From the NCBI RefSeq assembly GCF_040892615.1, contig NZ_JBFRYC010000009.1, forward strand, positions 1 through 64,000: 64,000 bases of DNA, written 5' to 3'. This document shows, piece by piece, positions 16,749-25,598 of this stretch. Position 1 is the stretch's first letter. Every line of letters begins with the position of its first letter. The notes below the pieces were generated by a model. The model saw nothing but the letters and a program-made list of their open reading frames with translations. It was not told where the DNA came from and made no database searches. Position numbers and translations under genes: made by a program. Source of the stretch: Thioclava arctica (lineage in GTDB: Bacteria; Pseudomonadota; Alphaproteobacteria; Rhodobacterales; Rhodobacteraceae).

Positions 16749-19070
16749 TCAACCGCGCGAGGTTTTGGGCGACTGCTTTAACGCCTCGGCAAGCGCGGAG
16801 CCGAATGCGCCCTGACTGGCGGGGGGCGCTTTCGGGGCGGGCGCGGATCGCGGCGTGTGTTTGGGTTTGGCCGCTTTCGGCGTATCTGAGGCCGGCGCAG
16901 CGCCCCCGTCCTTGCGCATGCTCAGACCGATCCGCTTGCGCGCTACATCGACTTCGGTGACGCGCACGCGCACCACATCGCCCGCCTTGACCACCTCATG
17001 GGGGTCTTTGACGAAACGATCCGCAAGCTGGCTGACATGCACCAGGCCATCCTGATGCACGCCGATATCGACGAAAGCCCCAAAGGCCGCGACATTGGTC
17101 ACGGTGCCTTCCAGCGACATGCCGGCCTTGAGATCGGTGATCGCGTCGATGCCTTCGGCGAAGGTGGCGGTCTTAAAGCTGGGGCGCGGGTCACGGCCCG
17201 GTTTTTCCAGCTCGCTCAGGATGTCGCGCACGGTGGGCAGGCCGAAGGTGTCATCGACGAACTGCTCGGCGCGCAAGCCCGACAGCGCGGCCTCATCGCC
17301 CATAATCGCGCGAATGTCGCGCCCGCAGGCCTGCACGATCTTGCGTGCCACACCGTAAGCCTCGGGGTGGACAGAGGACGCATCGAGCGGCTCGCTCCCG
17401 TCATTGATGCGCAGGAAACCGGCGCATTGCTGGAACGCTTTGGGCCCGAGACCCGCCACCTTGAGTAGCGCCTTGCGGCTGGCAAACGCCCCGTTGGCGT
17501 CGCGATGGGCCACGATAGCTTGCGCCAGCGATGGCCCGAGACCTGCGATATGGGACAGCAGCGGCGCGGAGGCCATGTTGAGATCGACGCCCACCGCGTT
17601 CACCGCATCCTCGACCACAGCGGCGAGCGATTGTTCCAAGCGGCGCTGATCGACATCGTGCTGATACTGCCCGACCCCGATGGCTTGGGGTTCGATCTTG
17701 ACCAGCTCTGCCAGCGGGTCTTGCAGGCGGCGCGCAATCGACACCGCCCCGCGCAGCGACACGTCGATATCAGGAAATTCCTGCGAAGCGAGTTCGGAGG
17801 CCGAATAGACCGACGCTCCGGCCTCGGACACGATCACCGGCGTCGGGCGCGTCACCCCGGCGGGCAGGTGTTTAAGCACTTCCCCCACCAAACGCTCGGA
17901 TTCGCGGCTTGCCGTGCCATTGCCAATCGCGATCAGCGCCACGCCATGCTTGGCGATCAGGTGTTTCAGCGTCTCTTCCGATCCGCGCAGATCGTTGCGC
18001 GGTTGGAACGGGTAAATCGTGGCGGTTTCGAGCAGCTTGCCTGTCTCGTCGACCACCGCAATCTTGCAGCCCGTGCGGATGCCCGGATCAAGGCCCAGCG
18101 TCGCGCGCGCGCCCGCAGGTGCAGCCAGCAGCAGATCACGCAGGTTGCGCGCGAAAACGTCAATCGCCGCGTCATGGGCGCGCTTGCGCAGATCGGCCAT
18201 CAGCTCGATGAACATCGACAGGCTGAGCTTGACCTTCCACGCCCAAGTTGCGGCGTCGCGCAGCCAGAGATCGCCGGGGGCCTGACCGGGAATGCCGATC
18301 TCGGCGGCGATGATATCGAGGATTCGGGGCAGGCCGGTTTCGGGTTCGGGGCCGATATCGACGCTCACGATTTCCTCTTTCGAGGCGCGCAGGATGGCGA
18401 GCGCGCGATGCGAAGGGATCGTGGCCCATTTCTCGCTATGATCGAAATAATCCGAGAATTTCGCGCCCGCCTCTTCCTTGCCCTTGATGACGCGGGCGGT
18501 GATCAGCGCGTCTTGCTGCAAGACCTGGCGCAAACGGCCAAGCAGTTTGGCGTTTTCGCCAAGCTCTTCGACGAGAATATCGCGCGCGCCATTCAGCGCG
18601 TCTTTTTCAGTGGCGACTGCCTCGCTCAGGTAGCCGCTTGCCAACAGCTTCGGCTCGGCGTGCCGATCCGCCAGAATGGCGCGCAGCAGCGGCTCCAGCC
18701 CGTTTTCGCGCGCGATCATCGCCTTGGTGCGCCGCTTGGGTTTGAAGGGCAGATACAGATCCTCAAGCACCGCCTTGGTGTCCGCCTGCGCAATCGCGCG
18801 CGCCAGATCGTCGGTCAGCTTGCCCTGCGAGGTGATCTCGCCAAGGATGCTGGCGCGGCGCTTTTCCAACTCGCGCAGATAGTCCAGCCGCTCGGCCAAT
18901 TGGCGCAGTTGCGTGTCGTCCAAGCCGCCGGTCGCCTCTTTGCGATAGCGCGCCACGAAGGGCACGGTGTCGCCGCCATCCAGCAACGCGACCGTCGCGG
19001 TGACCTGCTCGGGGCGGGCGCCAATGTCACTGGCGATGGTGCGGGCGATGCGGTCTGTGACGGCGGTCAT
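16749..19070 (-). CDS. tex: Tex-family RNA-binding transcription accessory protein
   Basis: 773 residues, the usual length for Tex (YhgF), a cytoplasmic nucleic-acid-binding protein that affects transcription and stress tolerance. Order of parts: N-terminal helical region, YqgF-like RNase H fold around 320-460 (ATLGLDPGIRTGCKIAVVD), helix-hairpin-helix region around 490-560 (LSHIAGLGPSLAQAIVAHRD and VAGLGPKAFQQCAGFLRI), and a C-terminal S1 domain around 640-715 (GMSLEGTVTNVAAFGAFVDIGVHQDGLVHVSQL). The tail is rich in Pro, Lys and Ala. I chose the ATG at 19070 because AGGGAGC precedes it at the right spacing. Confidence 0.93.
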   Translation of the reverse strand: MTAVTDRIARTIASDIGARPEQVTATVALLDGGDTVPFVARYRKEATGGLDDTQLRQLAERLDYLRELEKRRASILGEITSQGKLTDDLARAIAQADTKAVLEDLYLPFKPKRRTKAMIARENGLEPLLRAILADRHAEPKLLASGYLSEAVATEKDALNGARDILVEELGENAKLLGRLRQVLQQDALITARVIKGKEEAGAKFSDYFDHSEKWATIPSHRALAILRASKEEIVSVDIGPEPETGLPRILDIIAAEIGIPGQAPGDLWLRDAATWAWKVKLSLSMFIELMADLRKRAHDAAIDVFARNLRDLLLAAPAGARATLGLDPGIRTGCKIAVVDETGKLLETATIYPFQPRNDLRGSEETLKHLIAKHGVALIAIGNGTASRESERLVGEVLKHLPAGVTRPTPVIVSEAGASVYSASELASQEFPDIDVSLRGAVSIARRLQDPLAELVKIEPQAIGVGQYQHDVDQRRLEQSLAAVVEDAVNAVGVDLNMASAPLLSHIAGLGPSLAQAIVAHRDANGAFASRKALLKVAGLGPKAFQQCAGFLRINDGSEPLDASSVHPEAYGVARKIVQACGRDIRAIMGDEAALSGLRAEQFVDDTFGLPTVRDILSELEKPGRDPRPSFKTATFAEGIDAITDLKAGMSLEGTVTNVAAFGAFVDIGVHQDGLVHVSQLADRFVKDPHEVVKAGDVVRVRVTEVDVARKRIGLSMRKDGGAAPASDTPKAAKPKHTPRSAPAPKAPPASQGAFGSALAEALKQSPKTSRG

Positions 19071-19204
19071 TTGGGGCTCCCTGCGATTATCGAAGGGCCG
19101 TGATAGCGCCGCAAACCGGGGCCGCCAAGCCCCGCAGTCGCGTCCGGTCAAAAAGCTGCTCATTCGTGGGGAAGGGGGAGAGCGCGGTGCTCAATCCGAA
19201 ACAC

Positions 19205-19228
19205 GGGCCGCGCATGTGCGCGCGGCCC
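19205..19228. terminator. GC-rich hairpin downstream of tctA
   Basis: GGGCCGCGC at 19205-19213 pairs perfectly with 19220-19228 around a six-base loop, directly after the tctA stop codon. There is no strong T-tract, but the position fits the end of the tctCBA transcript. Confidence 0.5.
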
Positions 19229-19236
19229 GCATTGTC

Positions 19237-20775
19237 TTAGTCGCGCAGGCTGCCTTCTTCGTCGCTGCGCGCTTTCATGCGATCACGCAGGATGCGGCCA
19301 AAGAAGATCGGCGCGAGGAAGCCAAGGATTGCGATGATCCACAGTCCGATCGCCAGCGGGCTGCCCACCAGCACCCACCAATCGCCGTTGGATATCTGCA
19401 CCGCGCGGCGCAGGTTACTTTCCATCGGGTTGCCCAGAAGAATCCCGAGGATCACCGGCACCAGCGGCACGTCGAACTTGCGCAGCACCCAGCCGACCAC
19501 GCCAAAGCCGATCATCACCATCAGATCAAAGCTCGACCCCGAGATGCCGTAAATCCCGACGAAACTGACCATCGCAACGATCGGCATCAAGATCCGCGGC
19601 GGGATCAGCAGCAGGCGGGTGAACACCCCGACCATCGGAATGTTGAGCAACAGCAGCATGAAGTTGGCGATGAACAGCGCCGCGATCAGCCCCCAGACCA
19701 CATCGGGGTTTTGCGTGAACAGCAGCGGCCCCGGCGTGATGTTGAGGCTCAGCAGTACTGCCAGCAGTACCGCTGTGGTGCCCGATCCCGGCACGCCAAG
19801 GGCCAGCATCGGCACCAGCGCGCCGCCAGCAGCCGCGTTATTGCCCGCCTCAGGCGCGGCCACACCGCGTGGATCGCCCGTGCCGAATGTGCCCTCGCGA
19901 TCCACCAGCCGCTTTTCCATCGAGTAGGAAATAAACGATCCCAGCGAGGCGCCAGCGCCCGGCAAAACACCCGCCAGAAAGCCAAGTCCCGAGGCGCGCA
20001 GCATCGTCGGGAAGCAGCTTTTCACCATCGCCCAAGGCGGGGTGATGCGCCCGATCTCGACCTTGCGCCCCGCCGCATCGGATTCGCCGTGGCGGTGTTC
20101 GAGAAAGACGAAAACCTCGGACAGCGCAAACAGTCCGACGATGGCGACAAGGAAATCAATCCCGTCGTACAGATGCACCTCGCCAAAGGTCATGCGCGGT
20201 ACGCCGGTCTGCGTATCCACCCCGATCATCGCCAGACCTAGCCCCAAAGCGGCGGCGAACGCGGCTTTGGCCTGATTGGACGAACTCACCCCTCCCAGCG
20301 TCATGAAGGCCAGCGCGAACAGTGCGAAATATTCAGCCGGACCGAACAGCAGCGCGATCTTGACCAGCTGCGGGGCGAGCAGGATCAGCCCCCAAGTCGC
20401 CAGAAACGCACCCACGAATGAAGCGATCCCCGAAATCGACAGCGCCTCGCCGGCCATGCCTTTTTGCGCCATCGGATAGCCATCAAGACAGGTCATCATC
20501 GCAGGCTCGTCGCCGGGAATATTGAGTAGGATCGAACTGATCCGACCGCCATACATCGCGCCGTAATAGACCGAGGTCAGCAAGATCATCGAGGGCGTCG
20601 GGCCAAGACCCAGCGTGAAGGCCAGCGGGATCAGAATCGCCACACCATTAGAGGGGCCAAGACCGGGCAGCGCGCCCATGATCGTGCCCAGCAGGCAGCC
20701 AATCAGCGCCAGACCGATATTTTGCCACGTCATAGCAACATCAAATCCGTGGGCAAGTTGAGCAAGGGTATCCAT
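19237..20775 (-). CDS. tctA: Tripartite tricarboxylate transporter, large membrane subunit TctA
   Basis: 512 residues with about 10-12 hydrophobic segments, the large permease of a TTT-family secondary transporter. The signatures GALPGLGPSNGVAILIPLAF near the N terminus and GVLPGAGASLGSFISYSMEKR in the middle are the conserved TctA motifs. It works with TctB and the periplasmic binder TctC to take up a di- or tricarboxylate; the substrate cannot be read from the sequence. It is the third gene of the tctC-tctB-tctA operon, 12 bases after tctB. Confidence 0.94.
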   Translation of the reverse strand: MDTLAQLAHGFDVAMTWQNIGLALIGCLLGTIMGALPGLGPSNGVAILIPLAFTLGLGPTPSMILLTSVYYGAMYGGRISSILLNIPGDEPAMMTCLDGYPMAQKGMAGEALSISGIASFVGAFLATWGLILLAPQLVKIALLFGPAEYFALFALAFMTLGGVSSSNQAKAAFAAALGLGLAMIGVDTQTGVPRMTFGEVHLYDGIDFLVAIVGLFALSEVFVFLEHRHGESDAAGRKVEIGRITPPWAMVKSCFPTMLRASGLGFLAGVLPGAGASLGSFISYSMEKRLVDREGTFGTGDPRGVAAPEAGNNAAAGGALVPMLALGVPGSGTTAVLLAVLLSLNITPGPLLFTQNPDVVWGLIAALFIANFMLLLLNIPMVGVFTRLLLIPPRILMPIVAMVSFVGIYGISGSSFDLMVMIGFGVVGWVLRKFDVPLVPVILGILLGNPMESNLRRAVQISNGDWWVLVGSPLAIGLWIIAILGFLAPIFFGRILRDRMKARSDEEGSLRD

Positions 20776-20787
20776 CGCGCGTTCCCT

Positions 20788-21219
20788 TCAGAAGCCGAAC
20801 GGGCCACGGGCCAGCGACAGCCCGAGGATCAGGTGAAAGACGATATAGATCCCGACCGAAATCGAGACGCCCGCGATGACCGAAGACAGCAGCCCCGACC
20901 CCAGACGCCAGCTCAGATAGGCGGCGGCAAAGGCGGTGGCGAACACGAAACCGATCTCGGGCAGGACTTGGGCATAGAGCATCAGCACGATCACAGCCGC
21001 GCCGATTTCAACCAGACGGCCCAGTGGCGGCCAGACCGGTTCGGGATCAGGGCGCAGCGCAATATAGGCCGAGGCCCCGCCAAAGATCGCGGCAACGATA
21101 TAGGGAAATGCCTTGGGGCCAACGGTATCGCTCAGGAAGCTTTCCTGAATTTGACTGGCGGCGTAGGCGTAAAAGATGGCCAAGGCCAAGCCAAAGGCGC
21201 CGAAAAACCGGTCGCTCAT
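20788..21219 (-). CDS. tctB: Tripartite tricarboxylate transporter, small membrane subunit TctB
   Basis: 143 residues with four hydrophobic segments, typical of the small TctB subunit. SDTVGPKAFPYIVAAIFG is the conserved DxxGPxxFP region after the first helix. The ATG at 21219 follows a GGAGG ribosome site. A 103-base gap with two strong hairpins separates it from tctC, while tctA follows closely. Confidence 0.9.
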   Translation of the reverse strand: MSDRFFGAFGLALAIFYAYAASQIQESFLSDTVGPKAFPYIVAAIFGGASAYIALRPDPEPVWPPLGRLVEIGAAVIVLMLYAQVLPEIGFVFATAFAAAYLSWRLGSGLLSSVIAGVSISVGIYIVFHLILGLSLARGPFGF

Positions 21220-21249
21220 AAAACCCTCCAATGGTGTCAAAGTGAGGCG

Positions 21250-21313
21250 GCGCGCTGGTAATCCAGCGCGCAAAACGATGCTCTGGGGCGGCAAAATTTT
21301 CGCCGCCCCAGAA
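21250..21313 (-). terminator. Two tandem hairpins between tctC and tctB
   Basis: The first hairpin after tctC has a ten-pair stem (21283-21292 with 21302-21311, plus flanking pairs) around an AATTTT-containing loop. The second has nine pairs, GCGCGCTGG (21250-21258) with 21263-21271, and a TAAT loop. They could act as a leaky terminator and 3'-end stabiliser, letting the binding protein be made in excess over the membrane subunits. Confidence 0.65.
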
Positions 21314-21322
21314 GATCTGTGA

Positions 21323-22318
21323 TTACTTCAGGATGCCGATCTCTTTCGAGATGTCCTGAATTTGCTGCACGGAATTGGCGACGAATTTCTGAAAATCGGC
21401 ACCTTGCAGATCCAGCGGTGCAAGGCCGTTGGCCTCCATCACTTTCTTCCACTCGGGCGAAGCATAGACAGCCGCGATCTCTTTGGTCCAGTAATCATAG
21501 GCCGCATCCGACATTTTGCCCGGAGCGTAAAAGCCACGCCAGTTCGCGCCGACAGCGTCGATACCCTGCTCTTTGGCCGTCGGGATATCGGCAAACTCAC
21601 CGCCCAGACGCTCGGGGGCCAGCACGGCCAGAACGCGCACGTCGCCCGACTGAATGAAGCCCTTGGTTTCCGACAGATCGCCGGTAAAGGCCTGCACCGA
21701 ACCTGCCAGCAATTGCGTGATCGCCTCGCCGCCGCCGTCAAAGGCGACATATTTGACCTTGCGCACATCGGTGATTCCATCAGCCTTGGCCGCGATCAGA
21801 ACCTTGAGGTGATCCCAGCCACCAACAGCCGACCCACCGGCAAACGCGACCGAGGTCGGGTCCGCCTTCACCGCGTTCAGCAGATCGGGAAGGGTCTTGT
21901 AGGGGCTGTCCTTGTCCACCGCGATCACACCGTAATCGGCGCCAATCGAGGCCAGCCAGCGCACCTGAGACATGTTGTTGCCCGGATAAGCGCCCTGCGC
22001 CAAACGGGTTGCGGTGGCCGAGCTGGCCGCCACGATCAGATCATTGTCGCTGTCGCGCTTGTTCACGACCTCGGCGAATGCCACGCCACCGCCGCCACCG
22101 GCAAGGTTGGACACTTGCATCGTTTGTTTGATCAGGCCGAGGTCCTGCATCGTTTTGCCGACCTGACGGCAGGTGAAATCCCAGCCGCCGCCGGGATTGG
22201 CCGGTGCGATACATTCGGGGTTTTCGGCCGTGAAATCAGCGGCCATTGTCGGGGCTGCAAAGCCAGCGACAGCCAAAGCAGCCGTTGCAAACGCAAGGCG
22301 GGTTGCCTTGAAGATCAT
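21323..22318 (-). CDS. tctC: Tripartite tricarboxylate transporter substrate-binding protein TctC
   Basis: 331 residues with a cleavable signal peptide (hydrophobic 6-23, cleavage near APTMAADF). The mature part is the TctC/Bug periplasmic binding fold: APANPGGGWDFTCRQVGKTM near the N terminus, GGGVAFAEVVNKR, and AGGSAVGGWDHLKV. It captures the carboxylate and delivers it to TctAB. The ATG at 22318 has GGAGGAC correctly spaced. It is the first gene of tctCBA, divergent from the tctDE regulators across 170 bases. Confidence 0.93.
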   Translation of the reverse strand: MIFKATRLAFATAALAVAGFAAPTMAADFTAENPECIAPANPGGGWDFTCRQVGKTMQDLGLIKQTMQVSNLAGGGGGVAFAEVVNKRDSDNDLIVAASSATATRLAQGAYPGNNMSQVRWLASIGADYGVIAVDKDSPYKTLPDLLNAVKADPTSVAFAGGSAVGGWDHLKVLIAAKADGITDVRKVKYVAFDGGGEAITQLLAGSVQAFTGDLSETKGFIQSGDVRVLAVLAPERLGGEFADIPTAKEQGIDAVGANWRGFYAPGKMSDAAYDYWTKEIAAVYASPEWKKVMEANGLAPLDLQGADFQKFVANSVQQIQDISKEIGILK

Positions 22319-22488
22319 GTGAAGTCCTCCAGTCATCATTGCGGGCAGTTGTCGCGGGCCCGATCCGCATTCCCCGATCGCACCGCACTTTGCGGTCTCC
22401 TCGCGATCAGTTAGAACGGACGTTACGCGGCCAAGCTGTCAACAACCTGTCACCCGGCGCCGCGCCCCGAACGAGGAGAGATCAAGCG

Positions 22489-23160
22489 ATGCGCGTGTTG
22501 ATCGTCGAAGATGCGCAAGACATGGCCGAGGCGGTGCGCACGCATCTGCATCGTGCCGGCATGACTTGCGATGTGGCCAATGATTGCGCGCGCGCCGAGG
22601 ATTGTCTGGCGGTGACGCGCTATGATGCGATTGTGCTGGATATCCATCTGCCCGACCGCCCCGGAACCGCGCTGTTGCGCGATTTGCGCGCGCGCGGTGA
22701 ACGCATGCCGGTCTTGATGCTGACGGCGTTGTTTTCGGTCGATGATCGGGTGTCTGCGCTGGATCTGGGCGCGGATGACTACTTGGTGAAACCTTTCGAT
22801 CACCGCGAGTTGGAGGCGCGTTTGCGTGCCCTGATCCGGCGCGGTGCGGAGACCAAGAGCGAAGAGATCACGCTGGGGCAACTGGCATGGAACCCCGCAA
22901 CGCTGAGCGCGCGCCTTGATGACACGCCCCTTGCACTGACCCGGCGCGAGACGGTTTTGCTGGGTCTGTTGATGCGCAATAGCGACCGGATCATGAGCAA
23001 GGAAAATCTGTATGAGGGGCTGTTTTCCTTTGCCGATGTCGATGTCGGTTTGAATGCGATTGAACTTTATGTGGCGCGGCTGCGCAAAAAGCTGGCGGGC
23101 TCGCATGTGGTGATCGAAACCCATCGGGGCTTGGGCTATCGGATGCAGATTGATGGCTAG
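22489..23160 (+). CDS. tctD: Response regulator, OmpR family (TctD)
   Basis: 223 residues: a receiver domain (1-115) with phospho-acceptor Asp51 (VLDIHLPD) and the conserved Lys in DDYLVKPF, followed by an OmpR-type winged-helix DNA-binding domain (about 125-220). Its place opposite tctCBA and ahead of a TctE-like kinase marks it as the transporter's regulator. It probably binds the 170-base divergent gap. The start at 22489 has GAGGAG upstream. The last 8 bases overlap the kinase gene. Confidence 0.92.
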   Translation: MRVLIVEDAQDMAEAVRTHLHRAGMTCDVANDCARAEDCLAVTRYDAIVLDIHLPDRPGTALLRDLRARGERMPVLMLTALFSVDDRVSALDLGADDYLVKPFDHRELEARLRALIRRGAETKSEEITLGQLAWNPATLSARLDDTPLALTRRETVLLGLLMRNSDRIMSKENLYEGLFSFADVDVGLNAIELYVARLRKKLAGSHVVIETHRGLGYRMQIDG

Positions 23161-24544
23161 GTCTGCCGCGATCGAGGGCGCGACCGCCTCGCTCAAACGC
23201 CGCGTTATCATCGGTGTCTTGGCGCTGTTGCTGGTGGGGGGCGCGGTCGCGGCGCTGGCGGCATTCGGGTATGGCCGGGCGGCGGCGCGCGAAAGCTATG
23301 ACCGGCTGCTTTTGGGCGCGGCCAATGACATTGCCGAGGCGATCTCGATTCAAAATGGCGCGCCGGTGGTGGATCTGCCGGTGGCGGCGTTCCAACTGCT
23401 GGCCCTCGCGCCCGATGATCGGATTTATTACTCGGTGCGCGGGCCGGGCGGAGAGGTGCTGACCGGGGCGACCGGCGCGCTGCCAAACCCGACCCCGACC
23501 GACAGCCCCAGTTTTTTCGATGCCAGCATGGCCGATGAGCGCGCGCGTTTTGTCACGCTGTCGCGCCGCTTTGCCGAGCGCAGTTTTTCCGGCACTGTGT
23601 CGGTTACGGTGGGCCAGACCCTGCGCGCGCGCACCGAAATGGCGCTTGGGCTGACCCGCGATGCGTTGATTGCCGCCGCGATTGGGGGGATTGCGCTGCT
23701 GGCGGCGGCGGTATGGGTGATTGAGCGCGCGATGCGCCCGCTGCGCCACATTGCCGATCAACTTGCCGGGCGCGACCCGCATGATCTGACGCCGATGGAC
23801 GCGGCGGTGCCTGCCGAGGTGGCGGTGATGGTGGGCGCGATGAACCGCTTTATGGCGCGCCTTGATCGCCAAGTGGCCGCGATGCGCAACCTGATTTCGG
23901 ACACCGCCCATCAACTGCGCACTCCGGTGGCAGCGCTGCGGGTGCAGGCCGAACTGGCGAGTGCCGAGGAAGATGACGCAAGGCGCGATCTGATCCTGAC
24001 CCGTCTGCAACGGCGCACCCGGTCTTTGGGGGAGTTGCTGGATCAGATGCTATCGCGTGCGCTGGTCATTCACCGCACCGATGCGGCGCGCCGGGTGTCA
24101 CTGGATCTGCGCGATGTGGCGCTGGATGTCATTGAGAGCCGCGATCATGAGCTGGTCGCCCCCAATCGCGATGTGGTGTTGGAGATCGGCGAAGCGGCGG
24201 TGATGGTGATGGCGGACACGCTTTCGCTAAGTGAAGCGCTGCGCAATCTGCTGGGAAATGCCCTGAAACACGGGGCAGGGCGGGTGCGTGTCGGGGCGAG
24301 CCGAGAGGGCGCGCGGGCCTGCCTGTGGGTCGAGGATTCCGGCCCCGGCCCCAGCGCAGCTGTGCTTGAACGCATCGGAGAGCGGTTTGAGAAAACCGCC
24401 GCATCGGTGGGCCAAAGCGCGGGCCTGGGCCTGTCGATTGCGCGCGCGGTCGCGCAGGCGTTTGGCGGTGAATTGTTGTTGGGCGCCACCGCGCAGGGCT
24501 TTCGCGCAACGATTTCCTTGCCCGCGCAGGAGGAGCAAATATGA
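23153..24544 (+). CDS. tctE: Sensor histidine kinase (TctE)
   Basis: 463 residues. Two membrane segments (about 17-39 and 170-190) bracket a periplasmic domain of about 130 residues, followed by a short linker. The dimerisation/phosphoacceptor box has His253 (SDTAHQLRTPVAALR), and the HATPase domain holds the N box (NLLGNALKHG) and G box (VEDSGPGPS). It would sense the substrate, perhaps through the binding protein encoded next, and phosphorylate TctD. The ATG at 23153 overlaps tctD, and the stop overlaps the next gene (ATGA). Confidence 0.9.
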   Translation: MARSAAIEGATASLKRRVIIGVLALLLVGGAVAALAAFGYGRAAARESYDRLLLGAANDIAEAISIQNGAPVVDLPVAAFQLLALAPDDRIYYSVRGPGGEVLTGATGALPNPTPTDSPSFFDASMADERARFVTLSRRFAERSFSGTVSVTVGQTLRARTEMALGLTRDALIAAAIGGIALLAAAVWVIERAMRPLRHIADQLAGRDPHDLTPMDAAVPAEVAVMVGAMNRFMARLDRQVAAMRNLISDTAHQLRTPVAALRVQAELASAEEDDARRDLILTRLQRRTRSLGELLDQMLSRALVIHRTDAARRVSLDLRDVALDVIESRDHELVAPNRDVVLEIGEAAVMVMADTLSLSEALRNLLGNALKHGAGRVRVGASREGARACLWVEDSGPGPSAAVLERIGERFEKTAASVGQSAGLGLSIARAVAQAFGGELLLGATAQGFRATISLPAQEEQI

Positions 24545-25581
24545 CCCGTCTCATGATGCTGGTGATTGCGTTGATCTCGGCGGCGGCGCCCGTGCTTGCC
24601 CAGCAAGACGGCCCCGAGGCGCGCGCCCGGTTTGGCCCAGCGGATGGGCCTGCGATGGTGTTGCGCTCGACCACCGATATTGCCGTGCTGGGGCCGACGC
24701 TCAAGGATTTCACCGCCCGCAATCCCGGCATTGCGGTGAACTATGAGCAATGGGGATCGAACGCGCTTTATAAAATCAGCCAGCGCGATTGTGAGGCGGG
24801 TCACAGCCGCGCCGATGCGGTGCTGTCCTCGGCGGTGCATCAGATGGTCGATCTGGTCAATCGCGGCTGTGCGGGGTCGTATCGCTCGCCGGCCAGTACC
24901 GCCTTGCCCACCGCGCGGCGTTGGCGCGATCAGCTTTGGGGCGTCACGCAAGAACCCGCCGTGATCATCTACAACACCCATCTCGTGCCCCCCCAAGACG
25001 TGCCCCACACCCGGTTTGCGCTGCTTGATCTGATGCGGCGCGCCGAGGCGCGTTATCAGGGCAAGATCGCGACCTATGAGATAGAGGCCTCGGGCCTTGG
25101 CTATCTGTTCGCCTTTGAGGACAGCCTTGAGGCCAGCACTTTTGGTGCCTTGATGGAAGGGTTCAGCCGGGCGGGCGCGGTGGCGACCTGCTGCTCGGCC
25201 GAGATCATCAAGGGCGTCTCAAAAGGCGAATATGCGATCGCTTACAATGTGTTGGGGTCCTATGTGAATGCACGTCGCGACCCGAATGTCGGGGTGGTCT
25301 GGCCGCAGGACTACACCTTGATCCTGTCGCGCGGCTACATGGTTCCCAAGAGTGCCGAGCAGGTCGACTCCGCTCAGAAATTGTTGGATTTTCTGCTGTC
25401 CGCGCGCGGCCAAGAGGACCTGCGCGCAGCGGGTCTTTTGGTCAGCGGCGAGCCTGAAGACAGCGCCACCCCCGCCAGCGCCCTGCACACAATCGCGATT
25501 TCTCCGGTTCTGCTGGTGGCACTGGATCGCCAGAAACGCGCGCAGTTCATCGCGCGTTGGCGCGCCGCGTTCGGGCGCTGA
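24541..25581 (+). CDS. Periplasmic binding protein of the tctDE operon (AfuA/iron-type fold)
   Basis: 346 residues with a signal peptide (1-20, cleavage after VLAQ). The body resembles extracellular solute-binding proteins of the AfuA/FutA type: STTDIAVLGPTLKDF at the start, GVTQEPAVIIYN and KGEYAIAYNVLGSYV. It has no ABC permease or ATPase beside it; instead its start overlaps the kinase stop codon (ATGA), so it is co-translated with tctDE. The likely role is to present a ligand to the TctE sensor domain rather than to import it. Two adjacent Cys residues (VATCCSAE) are present. The co-sensor role is inferred from the operon. Confidence 0.78.
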   Translation: MTRLMMLVIALISAAAPVLAQQDGPEARARFGPADGPAMVLRSTTDIAVLGPTLKDFTARNPGIAVNYEQWGSNALYKISQRDCEAGHSRADAVLSSAVHQMVDLVNRGCAGSYRSPASTALPTARRWRDQLWGVTQEPAVIIYNTHLVPPQDVPHTRFALLDLMRRAEARYQGKIATYEIEASGLGYLFAFEDSLEASTFGALMEGFSRAGAVATCCSAEIIKGVSKGEYAIAYNVLGSYVNARRDPNVGVVWPQDYTLILSRGYMVPKSAEQVDSAQKLLDFLLSARGQEDLRAAGLLVSGEPEDSATPASALHTIAISPVLLVALDRQKRAQFIARWRAAFGR

Positions 25582-25598
25582 TCCCACGCGCGAGGCCG

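Noticed and set aside
15884..16960. 358-codon plus-strand frame between the dabA remnant and tex
   Set aside because: Only its start carries dabA motifs; the rest is Arg-rich, runs antisense into tex and matches nothing.
17505..19103. 532-codon open frame antisense to tex
   Set aside because: Antisense shadow with the composition bias typical of GC-rich coding DNA.
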